Shown here: piece after piece, positions 11,945 to 24,338 of the stretch
How positions within the stretch are numbered: position 1 is the stretch's first letter
Layout: the number at the start of each line of letters is the position of its first letter
Assembly (NCBI GenBank): GCA_029990175.1
Contig: JARKIP010000038.1
Span: forward strand, 26,295,501 to 26,359,500
Reading direction: 5' to 3'
Length of the DNA: 64,000 nt
From: Petunia secreta
Taxonomy: Eukaryota > Streptophyta > Magnoliopsida > Solanales > Solanaceae
Translations under genes and position numbers: made by a program
The notes under the pieces: model-generated
What the model was told of the DNA's origin: nothing
Database searches by the model: none
The model's input: only the letters and a program-made list of their open reading frames with translations

Positions 11945-12550
11945 ATGATCTTATTCAGTGACGAGGATAGCACTAGCCGTAACACTCCTCACCACGGCGC
12001 CTTAGTTATAACGCTACAGATAGAGGATATGGACGTCAAGAGCATCCTAGTCGACACCGACAGTGCCGTGAACCTCATTAAATGGGACACTCTACAGGTG
12101 ATAAGAGTTGAAGATAAAATGGCTCAGAGTGTCTATATGCTGGCAGGCTTTAACAACTCCTGTAATAAGTCTGTTAGAGAAATCAGCCTTGCTGCACACA
12201 TTCCGGAAGCGGATTATGTTTCTTCTTTTCAGGTTATAAAAAAGAAAGACATCAAAAACTCAAATACGCAGTGCAATCATAGGGCTACCAACTATACAGT
12301 GCAATCATAGGGCGGCCGTGGATTCACCAGGTTGAAGCAGTGCCCTCTACTTGGCATCAAAAACTCAAATACGCTACCAAGTGGGAAATAGAGAAAATCA
12401 ATGAAGGTCAGGAGGCAGCCGGCAAGGGAGTGTTACACCGCAGCGGTCCTAAGAGCGTCTGACCCCAAAGAGGCACCAAAGGCTGGTTTCCCTGAAACCG
12501 ATGAAGACCCCGAAACCTTAATCAACCAAGATTATGATTCCAGTTCTTCA
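11945..12550 (+). pseudogene. Retropepsin remnant of element B2; RT and integrase absent
   Basis: The frame from about 11945 shows HHGALVITLQIEDMDVKSIL followed by VDTDSAVNLI, a retropepsin active site in which the DTG/DPG glycine is Asp, so the enzyme is probably dead. The usual end of this domain (a GRPWIH..EAVPSTWHQ block) is present at about 12310-12360, but it is displaced by a local insertion at about 12250-12300 that copies nearby sequence. After an acidic tail ending near 12550 there is no RT, RNase H or integrase. The sequence passes directly into 3' non-coding DNA, so the element keeps only gag and protease. Confidence 0.7.
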
Positions 12551-13371
12551 GTTGATTGACGTGTCTTCAAGGGGAGGGGGAGAAGGAGTAGGGCATCTGG
12601 AAGTATATTTATTTTCAGCATTTATTTCTATTTAGTCTCTAGTTCCTTTAAACTTTAATCGTAGTATTTACATACTCATCAGCTATGTTACGGGTTTCCA
12701 CCCACAACAGTTCAGGACTACTATTTTACTTACTTAGTTTTACAATTACAATTCAAATCCATCTACGATCCAAATATTCATAGCCCCGGCCAAGCTCAAG
12801 TTGAAGTAATACACCCATTTTGGGACAAAAGTAGGGTAAACTACTCTCTCGGAGCTAGACCACGTCTAACTCAGCCACCAGATATTATTCGTAAGTTGAA
12901 CTCGTCAATTCAACAAATTTGCACCTATATGCCGGAGGGGACTCCCGCTCGCATAGTGCCAAAAAGTCTTAAAATACTCGAGTAAACAAGTAAAGACGTT
13001 CTGTATCGGAATGCAAAAATGCATTATTTCTACATGGGCTAAAGTCGTTCCATTGAGGGCACAAAGCAGCCGTCTATCATGGATGCAATGCAAGCCGCCA
13101 AACACTGGGTCACACAACAAACGTAATTGCCTAATCAGGCTCACCGACAAGCATTCTAGACATTAGAACATGCAGGACGTACGAAAGCCACTTAAACTTT
13201 AAGCACACACGCTCATGAGGGCTCAATTCAGAAAGGACATTACTTAATTGTTTTTGGCGGAAAGTGAAATCGTCACAAATAAATTAGCAAGTAATTCAAG
13301 CTAAAAGCCTCAAAACGAGCCAAAAACATACTATAACGCCAGCAAAATTCAGGCAATTTTTCAATACATAG
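12551..13371. other. Non-coding 3' region of element B2
   Basis: No supported gene. It begins with a G-rich tract (GGGGAGGGGGAGAAGG near 12573) and AT-rich sequence. It sits where integrase-to-antisense-ORF spacer would be in a complete element; the pol region is missing. Confidence 0.5.
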
Positions 13372-15671
13372 ATGCAAAAAAAAAATCTTAAGCATCAAAA
13401 GGGGGAGGGATTTCTATTCCTCTCTCGGGGGGGAGCGGAAACACTCCGCGAAGGTCCTGCCTCACCAGCTGCAGGTACCCCCAGCCAACACTTCGTCTCC
13501 TCTCTCACCACTAGCCTCTTCAGAGCCTTTTTCAAGGTCGGATCCTATCTGAGCATCTGCTTCAGCGACAAGCTCGATCAACAAAGCAATCTCAGCCTTC
13601 AGGTCTACACTAGAGTCGTCACGAACCCAGAGAAAGGTGGCGAGAGCAGCCGTGATGTTAGCACCATCCACCTAAGCTATATGACAAGGATTCAAAGCAT
13701 TCATTTGTTCCTCCTTGAGAACACCATCATTTTAAAGTTTGTCGTGAACCTTCTCCAGGGACGCCACTTTACTTTCAGCCTATCGTTTACATCTTGAAGG
13801 AAGGCGGAAAGGCCCCTAGCATCAGATACAGTTTATCAAGCAGCCTCAATCCTCTCATCTACCCAAGACAACTTTTGTTAAAGAGCCTCCATAGCTGCTT
13901 CCAGGCGGGCCACATTCTTACACTGAAGTTGTTCTGAAAGCTTGGCCTCCATAAGAGAAGATTGAAGAGTTTCCAAAATCTGTTTACGCTTGCAGATCTC
14001 ATTGCCCAAAGCCTCATCAAGGTTCTTGCCTCTCAGGGGCTCCATTTAATAGGCTCTGTGCATAGTATAAATTTCCGCTCTCATCCGTTCAGCTTTCTCC
14101 ACGAAAGGCTGTAGGCTAGCGACTTATCCTAGTAGGGATTCGTTCTCCTATTTCTGGTTCCTATCTGAGCCACCTCGACAGAGTATGTAGTGATAAACGA
14201 TCAGCTCTTGGACGAATGCTGAAATCGATAGTTAGCGGAGGGAAAGTAAGGACTCGACTCGTAAGATGCTGAAAAACCAAAAAAGAAAGTTTACCCAAAG
14301 AGAGCAACCAACGCGACCTAAACAGTTTCTGGCAACTATAACAAACAAGATGTCTTAGTTTGTTAGGGCTTATTAACTCAGCGGTGTGGTCTATCACAAC
14401 CTTCGGGGTCTTAAATAGGTTAACTCCCACAGCAATGGGAATAACAACCTCACGGGCGCCATCCACGGGTTCAACTACTGCATCTACATCCATTGCCACC
14501 TCCTTACCGGGACGACATTGGAAAGAATCAGTTACCTCGGGGCTGGAGTCAGAACAGTGGGCTCTACATGCGTACGAAAGATATTTGCTTATAAGGAGCA
14601 AAAGAAAATTATACTAGCAATGTATGGAATGAAGAACTGGCCAGATGACTGAGGCTCAAAGTGAATAGGAGGAAGCACCACTTCATCTTCCACGACGGCT
14701 TCCTCGCCAGCCTCAAAAGACTCATCTATTAGGTGTTTTTTCTTTTGCATAGACGGACCAGATTCAACAGCAACAAAATAAGGGATCTCAACAGCCTCAG
14801 GCTCATATACTCGGGGAACTTCGCCCTCACTGTCAGAAATCACCAAAGGTTCACTAGAAATCACCACATTGTCAATATTGGAGGATCTTTTTCTCTTCGA
14901 AGAGCGAGAATTGCTCGCTCTCTTAACAATTCTCCCTCCAGACGCTCGTACATCGGGAAAGTGAGCAATATACGGGTCAGCAATTTTTATCTCCTTCAGC
15001 AGGGGGATCTTACGGCTGGAGAACCCTAAAAAAAGGAGGTAATGAAGACAATGGGAGCCAAGGATCAAAAAAGAAATCCGTATGAGATGACATACCATGG
15101 TCCTTTGCACGCCAACCATTCGTGTTGGCCAAAGATGTGAAATTCATTGAAGTAGGGGAGTTTCTCGCAAAGATCACAGTAACCTGCATGGTCAACTCTT
15201 CATGAGTTAGTTGTATATCAGTCACAGCATTCACTGAGGAAAATTTAAAGTCAGTATAGAGAAGCAACGGATTTGGAATATACAAAATAATATGGAGGGG
15301 CCTACTTGACCTAGGTAGATATTGTATTGGCGTTATATCTCTTCAACGATAAAATGAACACGCTCGTTGAGACGCAGGGTGAAGGGGTGCGTATGGACCA
15401 TCGAGTAACCAGCATGATGGGAGGAAATTCTCTTTTCACCAGAAGGAACAATGATGTTAATTACTTCAGGCCACTTACAATCAAGCCTGATATGGGTTAT
15501 GTAATGCCTCATAACCGCAGACGGGTAAAACTCAATGGAGAGGTTGCTATTTTCACCTCCCTGCTTGGGTGTCTGGCCCTGCATTCAGCCATCAGCTTCA
15601 AAGTTAAAGGTTGTAGGAAGATAGTCTGGGGCTCTGAAGTTTGCGGGGAGGAAATTTCGTCCTTGGGCCAT
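13372..15671 (-). pseudogene. Antisense additional ORF of element B, decayed
   Basis: Minus-strand gene with a probable ATG at 15671. The first exon-like block (15671-15290) holds an LPANFRAPDYLPTTFNF-like start and then the QGQTPKQGGENSNLSIEF and HTHPFTLRLNERVHFI segments, matching the copy at 1394-888. A second block (about 15260-15100) and a third (15020-14590) follow. The third carries the basic KRKRSS stretch and the SDSEGEVPRVYEPEAVE acidic region. The left part (about 14150-13460) encodes Glu/Ala/Lys-rich, coiled-coil-like sequence, as in the 21596-24338 copy. Stops and frameshifts are frequent. Gaps between blocks probably include introns, by analogy with that better copy. Confidence 0.6.
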
Positions 15672-15855
15672 GACTAAGGATAGAATTTTTGTTAAGGCTG
15701 GAAGAAGGTTTGTCTTTTAAATGAAAACTCTCAAAACTATTTGAAGATTGATAAAAACCCTATACAATTAGGCATATATATACACGCCTAAGAGAATTCT
15801 TGAATAGGAAGCTGAACAATCTTGGTCACGTGGGATCGTAATTATGAGAGATCAT

Positions 15856-17853
15856 AATCAAGTTGAACAATATTGAAAATGAGAAGAGAGAATGAGAAAA
15901 AGAAGATGGAAGAAGAGGAGAAAAGAAAAAGGGAGATTGAGAAGAAGAAGGAAGAGGAAGACAAAAGGAGAAGAGATGGTGAGAAGAAGAAGAAAGAAGT
16001 AGAGACAGAAGAAGAGAAGGCAAGGAGGAAGGAAAAGGAGAAAAAACAAAGGGAGGATGATTAGTTTCTTGGGGACATAACAACTTCTCATATTGGGGAT
16101 GAGATGTTATTTTGATTGATTGTCCCAAGCTATATGTGTAGATACTTTAATTTTTAGTTATTTTAAATTCTTGTCTTTTAATTCTTAGCATAGTTGTCTT
16201 CTTAAAGTTGAAAAATCCAAAAAAAAAAAAAATTGAAATTTTGAAAAAATCCTAAAAATATGCAAAGGGTACTCCCATGAACTATGCTTGGGATATTGTC
16301 TCTTCTCCTCTGATTCCCACTTCTTGCGATATGTAGTCAATCCTCGTGAATCTTACTTGGTCCCAAAACAACTACCTTCCATTGTAAATACCGCTTTTGT
16401 AAATAGTTTTAGTATAGTAAATAACCTTTTTAGTTTTTCTTTGACTTGGTTCTTTTCCAATAATGCAATTTTTTTAACCGGTACTTTTTAGGACTTAATC
16501 GTAGAAGTGTCATTCCGTTCTTCTTTTGTGACTTATTTGATACCAACATGACTTGTTTGATACCAACATGTTAGTAGCACATATGAGAAAGTTAGTGGAT
16601 TGTTTGGTGAGAGTTATGCCTATAACTTTTAGGTTCTTTTGACAACTCTATGCAAATGTAGTATAGGCTAATTCTATACTCTGGTGCTTGTGAAAAGTTG
16701 ATGTTTATGTCTTTTGTCCCTTGTGCTATATGTGGTGAGTCTTTGTTCGAGCTTGTAGTTGCATATGCTTGTTAGAACTTGGCTTGTGCATCCTTCTAAT
16801 GGATGGAATATCATTTTGGTGTTGGATAAGATAGGTAGGCATTTCTTTGACCCGCTTGAGCATTTTCAAGCCTACCAAATGAAATAATCCCTAATTAGCC
16901 AACTTTGAGCCTATTACCGTTCTTTTATTGACCACATTACTAGCTCGGACCAATTCTAAGTACTTCAAAGCACTAACCCTCTCTTGGTCCTGTCTCCTTG
17001 AGGGTTGAAAGACATGAAACTTAGACTAAAGTCTAAGTTTAGGGGAGGGGATTAAGGGAGTGAATGCTAGGTGGCTCTTCAAAAGGAAAACAATGCTAGA
17101 AAAGTTGCAAAGGAAAAGAAAAAGAAAACCAAAGAAAATAAAGAAAAATAGAAAAGACAAAAAAAAAAAAAAAAAAAAAGGAAGGCAAAAGAAGAATAAG
17201 AGCCACATAGCAACATCAAGAGTGAAAATTAGGAAATAAGAGCTAACATGAAAAGAAAAGCTCAAAATAAAATGAATGAAAAGATAATGTAATACAAAAG
17301 GAGGGAGATTAGTCACTTTGTATCCAAATTATACCCCTACCTATGCCCAATAGCCTACATTAAAACCTTAGAAATCCTATTTGATCCTTTGTCAATTGAT
17401 GTGAAAGAAATGACAAGTGATGCTATAGCCAAGTCTATGACATTGAATGTGCATTACTTGCTTTTCTTTGCGAGAGTGAGGGGTTAGACTGAAGGGTCCC
17501 TTTTATTTGAATTATATTGAGTGAGAGGGACTCATTCCTTGTGGTGAGAGAACTAAGGGACTTGAGACTTGAGAGTGCGACTGTATTAGTCTTGAGTGAG
17601 TTGAGGGAGTCTATTGTGCTACACATGCTTTAGTTACCACTTGAAGCTCTAGTTGATATAGTTGTAACTGTGGCGCTTGTGGTTGATTGGTTGGATTCTC
17701 ATGTGTGAAACTAAAAGTTGGTACCAACTAAAGTCATGAACTTCTTCTTTTCTAAACCCATTGTTTGAACTCAATCCCGGTTTTGAAAATGTGAGCATAA
17801 GATAGATCTTTAATGTTGCTTAAGGACAAGCAAAAGCTTAAGTTTGGAGGAGT
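15856..17853 (+). mobile_element. 3' internal part of an inserted long-LTR retroelement
   Basis: At about 15856 the homology to element A (CACGT.GGATCGTAATTATG) stops and unrelated sequence begins. It contains a Lys/Glu low-complexity frame (15873-16064) and no recognisable enzyme. It ends in GACAAGCAAAAGCTTAAGTTTGGAGGAGT, a typical polypurine tract, directly before a TGATATG LTR start. A 22-base A run lies at about 17158-17180. The element appears 5'-truncated, since no matching 5' LTR or gag was found in the window. Confidence 0.5.
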
Positions 17854-19325
17854 TGATATGTTGATATTTTGCGCTTAATTGCAACTCTTTTAGACTAGTT
17901 TTTATGTCCTTTAAGCTTATTATTTGTGTAAATCTTATGTTAATCTCCATATTTCAGGAATGTGATGATATTTGCATTACAAAGCCAAAAGGAACGATGA
18001 AAAGAACAAAAACAAGTGAAATTTGGCTATAAGTGAAGAACATGGAGACAGGGAAGCAAGAGGATCAGTGTCTCGCCGAATCATCAGTGAAGTGATGAGC
18101 CACCAACATGGGGAGGAGTGAGTTCAAGAGCTCAAGGCATTCCTACTAGACCAAAAGGACGGACCGTCGAATCAAAGGCGGAAAGCATTTGGCGGCTCTG
18201 CAGAAGTAACGGCGGATCCGCCGGTACTCACAGTAAGCCCGAGTAATATGCGGTGAATGTGATGGTGTTCGCCGCTTGAAATGCTGAACCTGCAAAAGGG
18301 CAAGAGACAAGAGAATCTTTGACGGGCGCGCACTGCAATAGGTGGTCCACCAAATGACCGGCGGCCTGATGAAATCAAGGCGAAGATGGAATTTTTGTAA
18401 ATATAGCTTAAGATTTAAAACCCATGCCTATAAATAGATCACTATGCCTCCAAGGCAAATATATTGCTTTTTGTACTTTTGAATATTCTTGGCGGCAACC
18501 AAGGGTTTCTAACATTAATCTTTGTAAGGATTCTTCATTTCAATATATTTCATTCCATGATTCTTGCCATATCTTTCCTTACTATGATTGTGTTGAACTT
18601 TAGTATGAGTAGCTAAACTCATACTAGGGGTTTATCTATGATGACTTGAGAAATTTAGCTTAAAACTTGTTTTTAATCTTATAAAATCTATCGGTTAACA
18701 TGAATCTAGTTTCTATCGTACTTTTCATGACTAGGGTTTAAGGAACGACCGTACTCTAACCTAACCCCGCTTTGTCTTCATCACCCTAACGGGGTTGAAG
18801 GCTTGGTTTTATGGAAACTAGCGAGCATTTGAGTTATATTGGCTCACGAGCCTACCCCATCTAAAAGGAAAGACCTAAAAAGGTCATTCCCACTCGGGTC
18901 TTTGGATTAGGATTTTATGCGCCATGTTATTGACCCCAACGGGCTCAACGAGGTAGATCCTCTTTATTCCTAACGAGTTTTGAGGGTTAAATGTGTGGTC
19001 CGACCATTTGACGCTACTCATGTGATTTGTAACGTTAAAGCAAGTGTTAAGTTAAAGAAGTCTAGTTTGAATGGGTAAACCCCTAGCTCTCTTCCTATAA
19101 TTTACAAGTGTTAAAATTTGAAGTTGTTTATGTTAATTATTGCTTAATCATTAGTCGTAATTAAGTTTCAATCACTTCAATCTTTATAATTAGGGATACA
19201 CGAACAATTCATAGAACCCGATATTATTCAATCTAAGATTAATACCATACAAGCTAGCTCCCTGTGGAAATCTACCCCGACTCCTTGTTGGATACTTTAT
19301 CTTTGACGACTGCCACTCACGATCA
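17854..19325 (+). mobile_element. Long LTR (about 1.5 kb) of the inserted element
   Basis: It begins TGATATGTTGATATTTTGCG after a polypurine tract and ends within CTCACGATCA. It includes the GCTCCCTGTGGAAATCTACCCCGACTCC segment (about 19256-19283), which also appears in related form at the end of the LTR at 35761-37021 (GCTCCCTGTAGAATTTGACTCCG). GATCATA is present near the left edge of the insertion (about 15850) and at the right edge (19321-19327), a candidate target duplication. Confidence 0.5.
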
Positions 19326-19681
19326 TAGGTGTGAGACTGAACATGGATCAGAAGCAAATAACAGAAATGACGAGCGAGAAGTGGCAAGGCGTATAAAAAG
19401 AAGTGGGAGAATTAATTAAGGGCTTGGAGACGTGATGATTATGGCAGACGAGGGAAATCACGCTTATTATGGATTGTGATGAAGTACTATTAGCGTCGGG
19501 AAATGCGGGTGCAGCCCGCCACTCAGACGTCAACACATAGGCGCACTCAGGCATGATTTGATAGCCGCCGAAGGCAGAGGGTTAGGGGACATGAACTTCG
19601 CCCGCTAAGACGTTTCATCTCCTTTTACTTCTTTTCACTTCCTGACTGCTTACATCAACACTCAGAAAATAAGAGACTGGC
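19326..19681. other. Pre-LTR region of element B resumed after the insertion
   Basis: About 19570-19660 again matches element A upstream of its 3' LTR (a GGGTTAGGGGACA block and CACTTCCTGACTGCTTACATCA). The host element therefore continues here after the insertion at 15856-19325. No gene. Confidence 0.5.
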
Positions 19682-20143
19682 TATGTGGGCAAAATTATGC
19701 CACCTATGAATATGAAAGTACAAGGCTAGCTAGCCCAGATCAGGCGTGGCCAACAATAACGGACGCTAAGAGTGTACGCCCGCTCATTCAGCTACGATCA
19801 TACAACAGGCACGAGCGAAGAGCCAAGGGGCTTACCTCTATTTTGAGTCGCCTAAGTCTTAATCAGACTCCTAGTTAGGATTTATCTGGGGCAACCGCCT
19901 CTTGTAATGGACCTAAAGCCATCAGTATACGTAATATAAGACAATTAGAATTGGGGTAAACCCAAGCCTATCAGTGCCCCTTCCCTCATTGTAAACGACA
20001 TAGAGATTCAGCTGGAATCTTTCTTATGATTCAAGGAATACAACTCCTATTTAGTTTTTTTCTTCGATATTTCATTATTACCTATGACATTTTTATAAAT
20101 TTAATTATTTTTTTACCTAATGAGCGAGTTTTAAGCATAAACA
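19682..20143 (+). mobile_element. 3' LTR of element B
   Basis: It starts TATGTGGGCAAAATTATGCC (expected TG changed to TA) and ends AAGCATAAACA. It is the closest relative, inverted, of the LTR at 3606-4068 and a more distant relative of 8296-8777. Because the two ends of this plus-strand assembly (8296 and 19682) belong to different LTR subtypes, it is probably a mosaic rather than one simple insertion. Confidence 0.7.
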
Positions 20144-20565
20144 CGTACTTTCGTACATTTACCCCCTCTTCGTTTACACAAAAGTGGTTAGCATAATCGA
20201 AATTTCTTCGAAGTGAATTTTCTTCACATTAGATATGCAGTATGTTTCAATCTTTAGCTTCTTATGTTCCACAGTTCCACCAGCAGTTTGACAGTTGATA
20301 AAAATTACGTTGCACTTTATACACTTTTAGAATACTACAGTGTTTTAGAATACTCCATCTATCCATGTTACTTGTTATTTTTTTAATTAATCCTTTACAA
20401 AACAATGACATATTTCAATATTTGAAAATTATTTAATTAAAATGCTTTCATCTACCGTTAAAGAAAAGTTTATGTCCTCACCAAATGTTATGACATTGTT
20501 ATACCATTAGTTAAAGTCTAACAGTCGCACAAAGTTTATAACAGTTTACATTTCTTTCTTATTAA
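20144..20565. other. AT-rich spacer
   Basis: No gene or repeat that I recognise. It is the sequence into which the element at 20571-31207 inserted; its last five bases before the LTR, at 20566-20570, are the left target duplication. Confidence 0.5.
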
Positions 20566-20570
20566 GTTCC

Positions 20571-21095
20571 TGTATGGGCCTAAATCGGTTTAGGATCACA
20601 AATCGAATTTGTGTTAGAATATAAGCAAAACTTCGTATCAACGTCGATAAAATGCCAAGAAAAAGCGTACAATGCGAGAAAGTAACTGGATTTCAATATA
20701 TTGCAATGAGTACAAAATTCGGCAGAGTTTCTGTATGTATTTCTGAATGCGTACAATACAAAAAGAAGTACTATTTATAGGCCTAAGGGCCTTGCCCATG
20801 TCTTCCACTATCAGTCATGCTCAAACCCACGTTCTGGCCATTAATGGGAGGAGTTAGTGGGCTGCAAAGCCGCTAGATCCGAGGCAATTCACCGAAGTAC
20901 AAGTATGTGACCTCGGTGATGGAGCCTTGCTACTTGACCGAGGTGGATGTCATCGAAGTTCAGCTTACGGCTCGCCTTCGGTGATGACCTCGGTACCTTA
21001 CTCGGTTCTTACTTCGGCGGTTCACTCACTTGCTTCGGTTACTATCAGATCACGTTGTCGAGGTACCTATGATGAGCCGAATTTTACCCAATACA
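20571..21095 (-). repeat. 3' LTR of element E
   Basis: 525 bp, from TGTATGGGCC to CCCAATACA on the plus strand. The purine-rich stretch GAAGAGTGGGGAGACTATC (minus strand, about 21114-21096) sits immediately inside it and is the likely polypurine tract. Confidence 0.9.
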
Positions 21096-21595
21096 GATAG
21101 TCTCCCCACTCTTCGGTCAATTACCGAAGTTACCGAGGAGTGGAGTGAAATTCCCTGGCAGAGTGACGTGGCCTGGTCTTATCCAAGCATTTCAAATTTT
21201 GTCAACGATGCGCGTCCTTTCAAATTACTATTCAATGACACGTGTCAATTGCTCGCTGGTTGTTCGAACGGTCACGCCGTTTTCTTCACTTTCTCCAACG
21301 TTATAATGATGACTTCCTTCGCCACTTGTCTTTTCCATACCTATAAATATTTCCTCAGCAAACTCTTCTTCTCACTTTCAACATCTGCAAACAACAGTGG
21401 CAAGAAAGAGCAAAAAGCTTCCATACTTACTATGATTGATCCTTACCTTCAAGAAATCTTTGAACCCAGACTACAATTATGTCTACCACCCATTCCAGAC
21501 AGGATTCAAGCAACTCAGGTGAGAGGGCAAAAATTGCGCGCTACGCCGCGATTATAGCCAGTGGTGAGTTCATCATCACCGTGCTAGCGTTGTAG

Positions 21596-24338
21596 GTGGT
21601 AGAGGCAGAGGGTGGCGGAGAGATGATTTATAGTACTGGTGGCGCCCAGCGGCGTAAGAAAAGAGCTAGGCGTGACGTCGCCGCGGTAAGCGAGGACGTC
21701 AGCCTTGAGGGGGAGGATGACCTCATAGGTGATGACGCCATGGAGGTAGGTGAGGGTGATGTCACCCGTAGAGATGATGAAACCAAGGGCGACGGCACCG
21801 TGGGCAAGGCGAGGGTGGAAGTACTGCCGAGGTAGGACCCTCAGGCCCGATGATTCCCCTCGAGCAAGAGCTCGAGCCTCACCAAATCATTCCCTCTCAC
21901 TTCGACAACAGCAAAGACCTCAAGCTGCAAGTGCAATCTGCAGATCAAGAGGAGAAAAATAAGAACATACCGGTGAACACAACTCCAACTCGCATAACGC
22001 AAGCTCACATAGAGCGGGTCCGAAGAGATTGTGGATTTGGAGCCGAAGTGAAGGTCATCATCCCCGATCCCACTAGCAAGGTGTGCCATCACGTGGAGGA
22101 GCTATCCTTTGCATATACTTATCCATTCACCCTCGGTTTCTCCCATCCTGTTCATAGGATCATTGATGATTTTTGCCAAGCATACAACCTATGATTGGCT
22201 CAACTAGGCCCCGGCATCTGGAGAGTTGTTCAATGCATGGACTGGCGGAGCACAAAAGCCGGGGTGGACTTCACCTTGCAGCATCTTATCTCCCTCTACT
22301 ACCCTTATTTTCACAAGGCCGGGGTTGTGGCCTTAAACAACCGAGGTAAATATGCGCTACTCCATAAGAGCGAGGACCATGGGGACTGAGGCTGGAGTGA
22401 TCGCTACGTCCTTTTGGAGACTAGTGTTTTATCTGCCGAGCCCGATTTTCTAGAGCGGTGGAACAACACACGTAAGTGTCCCTTCGCTTTTACTTCATCC
22501 CCGGTGACCATTCATGTTTGCTAACACCATTTCATTTTTGCTTCTTAAGCAACAAGGTTGACATCGTTCCTCCCGAGAGGCTGACCGAATGGGTGAAGGC
22601 TATGACCGGGGCTTGTGAGCGCCCAGAGAGAACGTGGATGAAGATGGCTGCTGAATTTGGTTGGCAGTGTAAACGGCATGGTAAGTTCTTTGTGGTGTTT
22701 CACTCGACGTGTTGTTTTGGAGTTTTTGCTTCGTTTATTGACCTCCATGCCCTCGGCGTTAGGTTTTCCAAATCGTGTTGTTAACACGAACAAAGGCAAG
22801 AAGAAGAAAGACGAAAAGAAGAAGAAGAAGGAAGATGAAGAGGGTACCGAGTCAGATGACGATCTGGCTTCGGTGACAGGTCTGGCAGGTGACCTGAAGG
22901 AGTTGAAGGCTTCAAAGTCTTCAAAAGTTTCAAAGGGGGCCCCCGGTCAAGGGTCCTCCAAAGGTAACCACCATCCTTGGTCATCTTGTTGATCCTTGTT
23001 TCTCTTCAATCTTTTGCTTAAAATTCTTTTGTATTACCTTTTGCAGGCGTGAAAAGGAAGAGGGCAGTTTCCAAGAAGCCCTCTCGCTCTGTGGCTCCTC
23101 GCACCGAGGTAGAAACTTCTCCTAGGCCCAAGGTTGCGGTGGAACCACGCCGAGGGCTGATCGGTGAACCCGACGATGTCGCTGCTGAGGGCTTAGCGGC
23201 CCGAAGAGCGGTTGAGGTCGTGGATCTTGAGGATCAGGAGCAAGACTCCAGGGCGATAGTTGCTAAGGCAAAGGGCAAGGCCAAAGTTGGGGAGGTTGGG
23301 CCCGCTGCTGTCGGAACGGAGGCTGAAGCTGGTGCAGTTCGAACCCGCGAGGATTTCATCCTCGGTAGGGTCTTTTCGGAAGCTTGAAGTGCCAACCTCT
23401 TCGAACCTTCTGGCCTGCGACCGAGGTGACATCTTGAGTCTCACGCCTTTGCTTAGCCCAGTAGAGGACAAAGTTGTGCAAGCTTTCTCTCGGGGCCAAC
23501 TATACAACACCATTGCCGCCAATGCCATGAGAGTAAGTCTCATCGTCTTTAAATTTTACCTTTATCTTCGTCCTCGGTCCGTGGCTGACAACTGATTTTC
23601 TGATTGATCTCCATTCAGAGCTTTGTCTTATCACTGAGGTCTATCGAGGTTGAAACCTCGAGGGATGAAGAGGTCCAGCGCGTCGCTCGTGCATGGGAGA
23701 GGCAAAGGGACAGTTTCAATGCACAAATAGCAGAATTGAAGGCTAAATTGTCCAAATCCCAATCCGATTTGCACAAGGCCGAAGCCGCTTCCGAAGTGAA
23801 GATTAAAGCCCTCGGTGATGGCTTCCAAGTTGAGCGCTCGAGGCTGGAGGCTGAAGTTGCATGACTAAATGCCGAGTTGATTCAAGCGAAGGGCAAATCT
23901 GAGGAGATGGCCAAGAAGCACCATGAGCAGCTGAGAAAGCATGTGCTTCATATTCAGAAGTTGGAGGGTGAGACCTCCAAACATTCAGCTCGTGAGGCCG
24001 AGGTTGAAGCTCTTCGGGACGAAATCGCTGATCGCAAAGATAGGGCTAAGATCAAGGCTAAGAGGGCTGAGCTGGATAAGCAATGGGCCATCATTAAGTC
24101 TCGGTTGAAGCTGCTCAAGCAGTGCCGCGCTGGCGAGCTCAACTTGGAAGAAGAGATTGTCAAGGTTGAAGGGAAGGCAGCAAAGGCTCAAGCTATCATT
24201 GATGACCTCCCATCAACTGAAGCCTCGAGCGATGATGAAGGCGAAGAAGATGAAGAAGATGTCGAGGGGGGCTCCGAGGAGGGAAGTGACGCTCCCGAGG
24301 CTTTGACTTCTGTTAGTATTTTTTTTATTTTTATGTAA
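21596..24338 (+). CDS. Spliced additional gene of element E, antisense to gag-pol (Transposase_28-like plus coiled coil)
   Basis: Read left to right. An acidic/basic N-terminal stretch (21596-21835, different frame) is followed by the conserved domain at about 21850-22471 (RVRRDCGFGAEV, YTYPFTLGFSHPVHRIIDDF, GPGIWRVV, YYPYFHKAGVV). Canonical GT-AG introns follow: 22472 to about 22550, 22681-22762, 22964-23046 and 23533-23618. Phases fit across the last three. Exons 3-4 encode a Lys-rich, Ser-rich linker with a KRKR basic motif. The last exon (23619-24338) is a long heptad-like coiled coil ending in an acidic Asp/Glu tract. Breaks are TGA at 22192-22194, TGA at 22387-22389, a frameshift near 23370 and a TGA near 23863, so this copy is probably inactive. 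Function is unknown; the basic motif and coiled coil would suit a nuclear or chromatin-binding multimeric protein (inference). Confidence 0.7.

Noticed and set aside
15826..16128. Ser/Leu/Phe-rich minus-strand frame that looks membrane-like
   Set aside because: It is the complement of a GAAGAAGA low-complexity tract.
17026..17316. Phe-rich minus-strand frame
   Set aside because: Complement of an A-rich polypurine and poly(A) tract.
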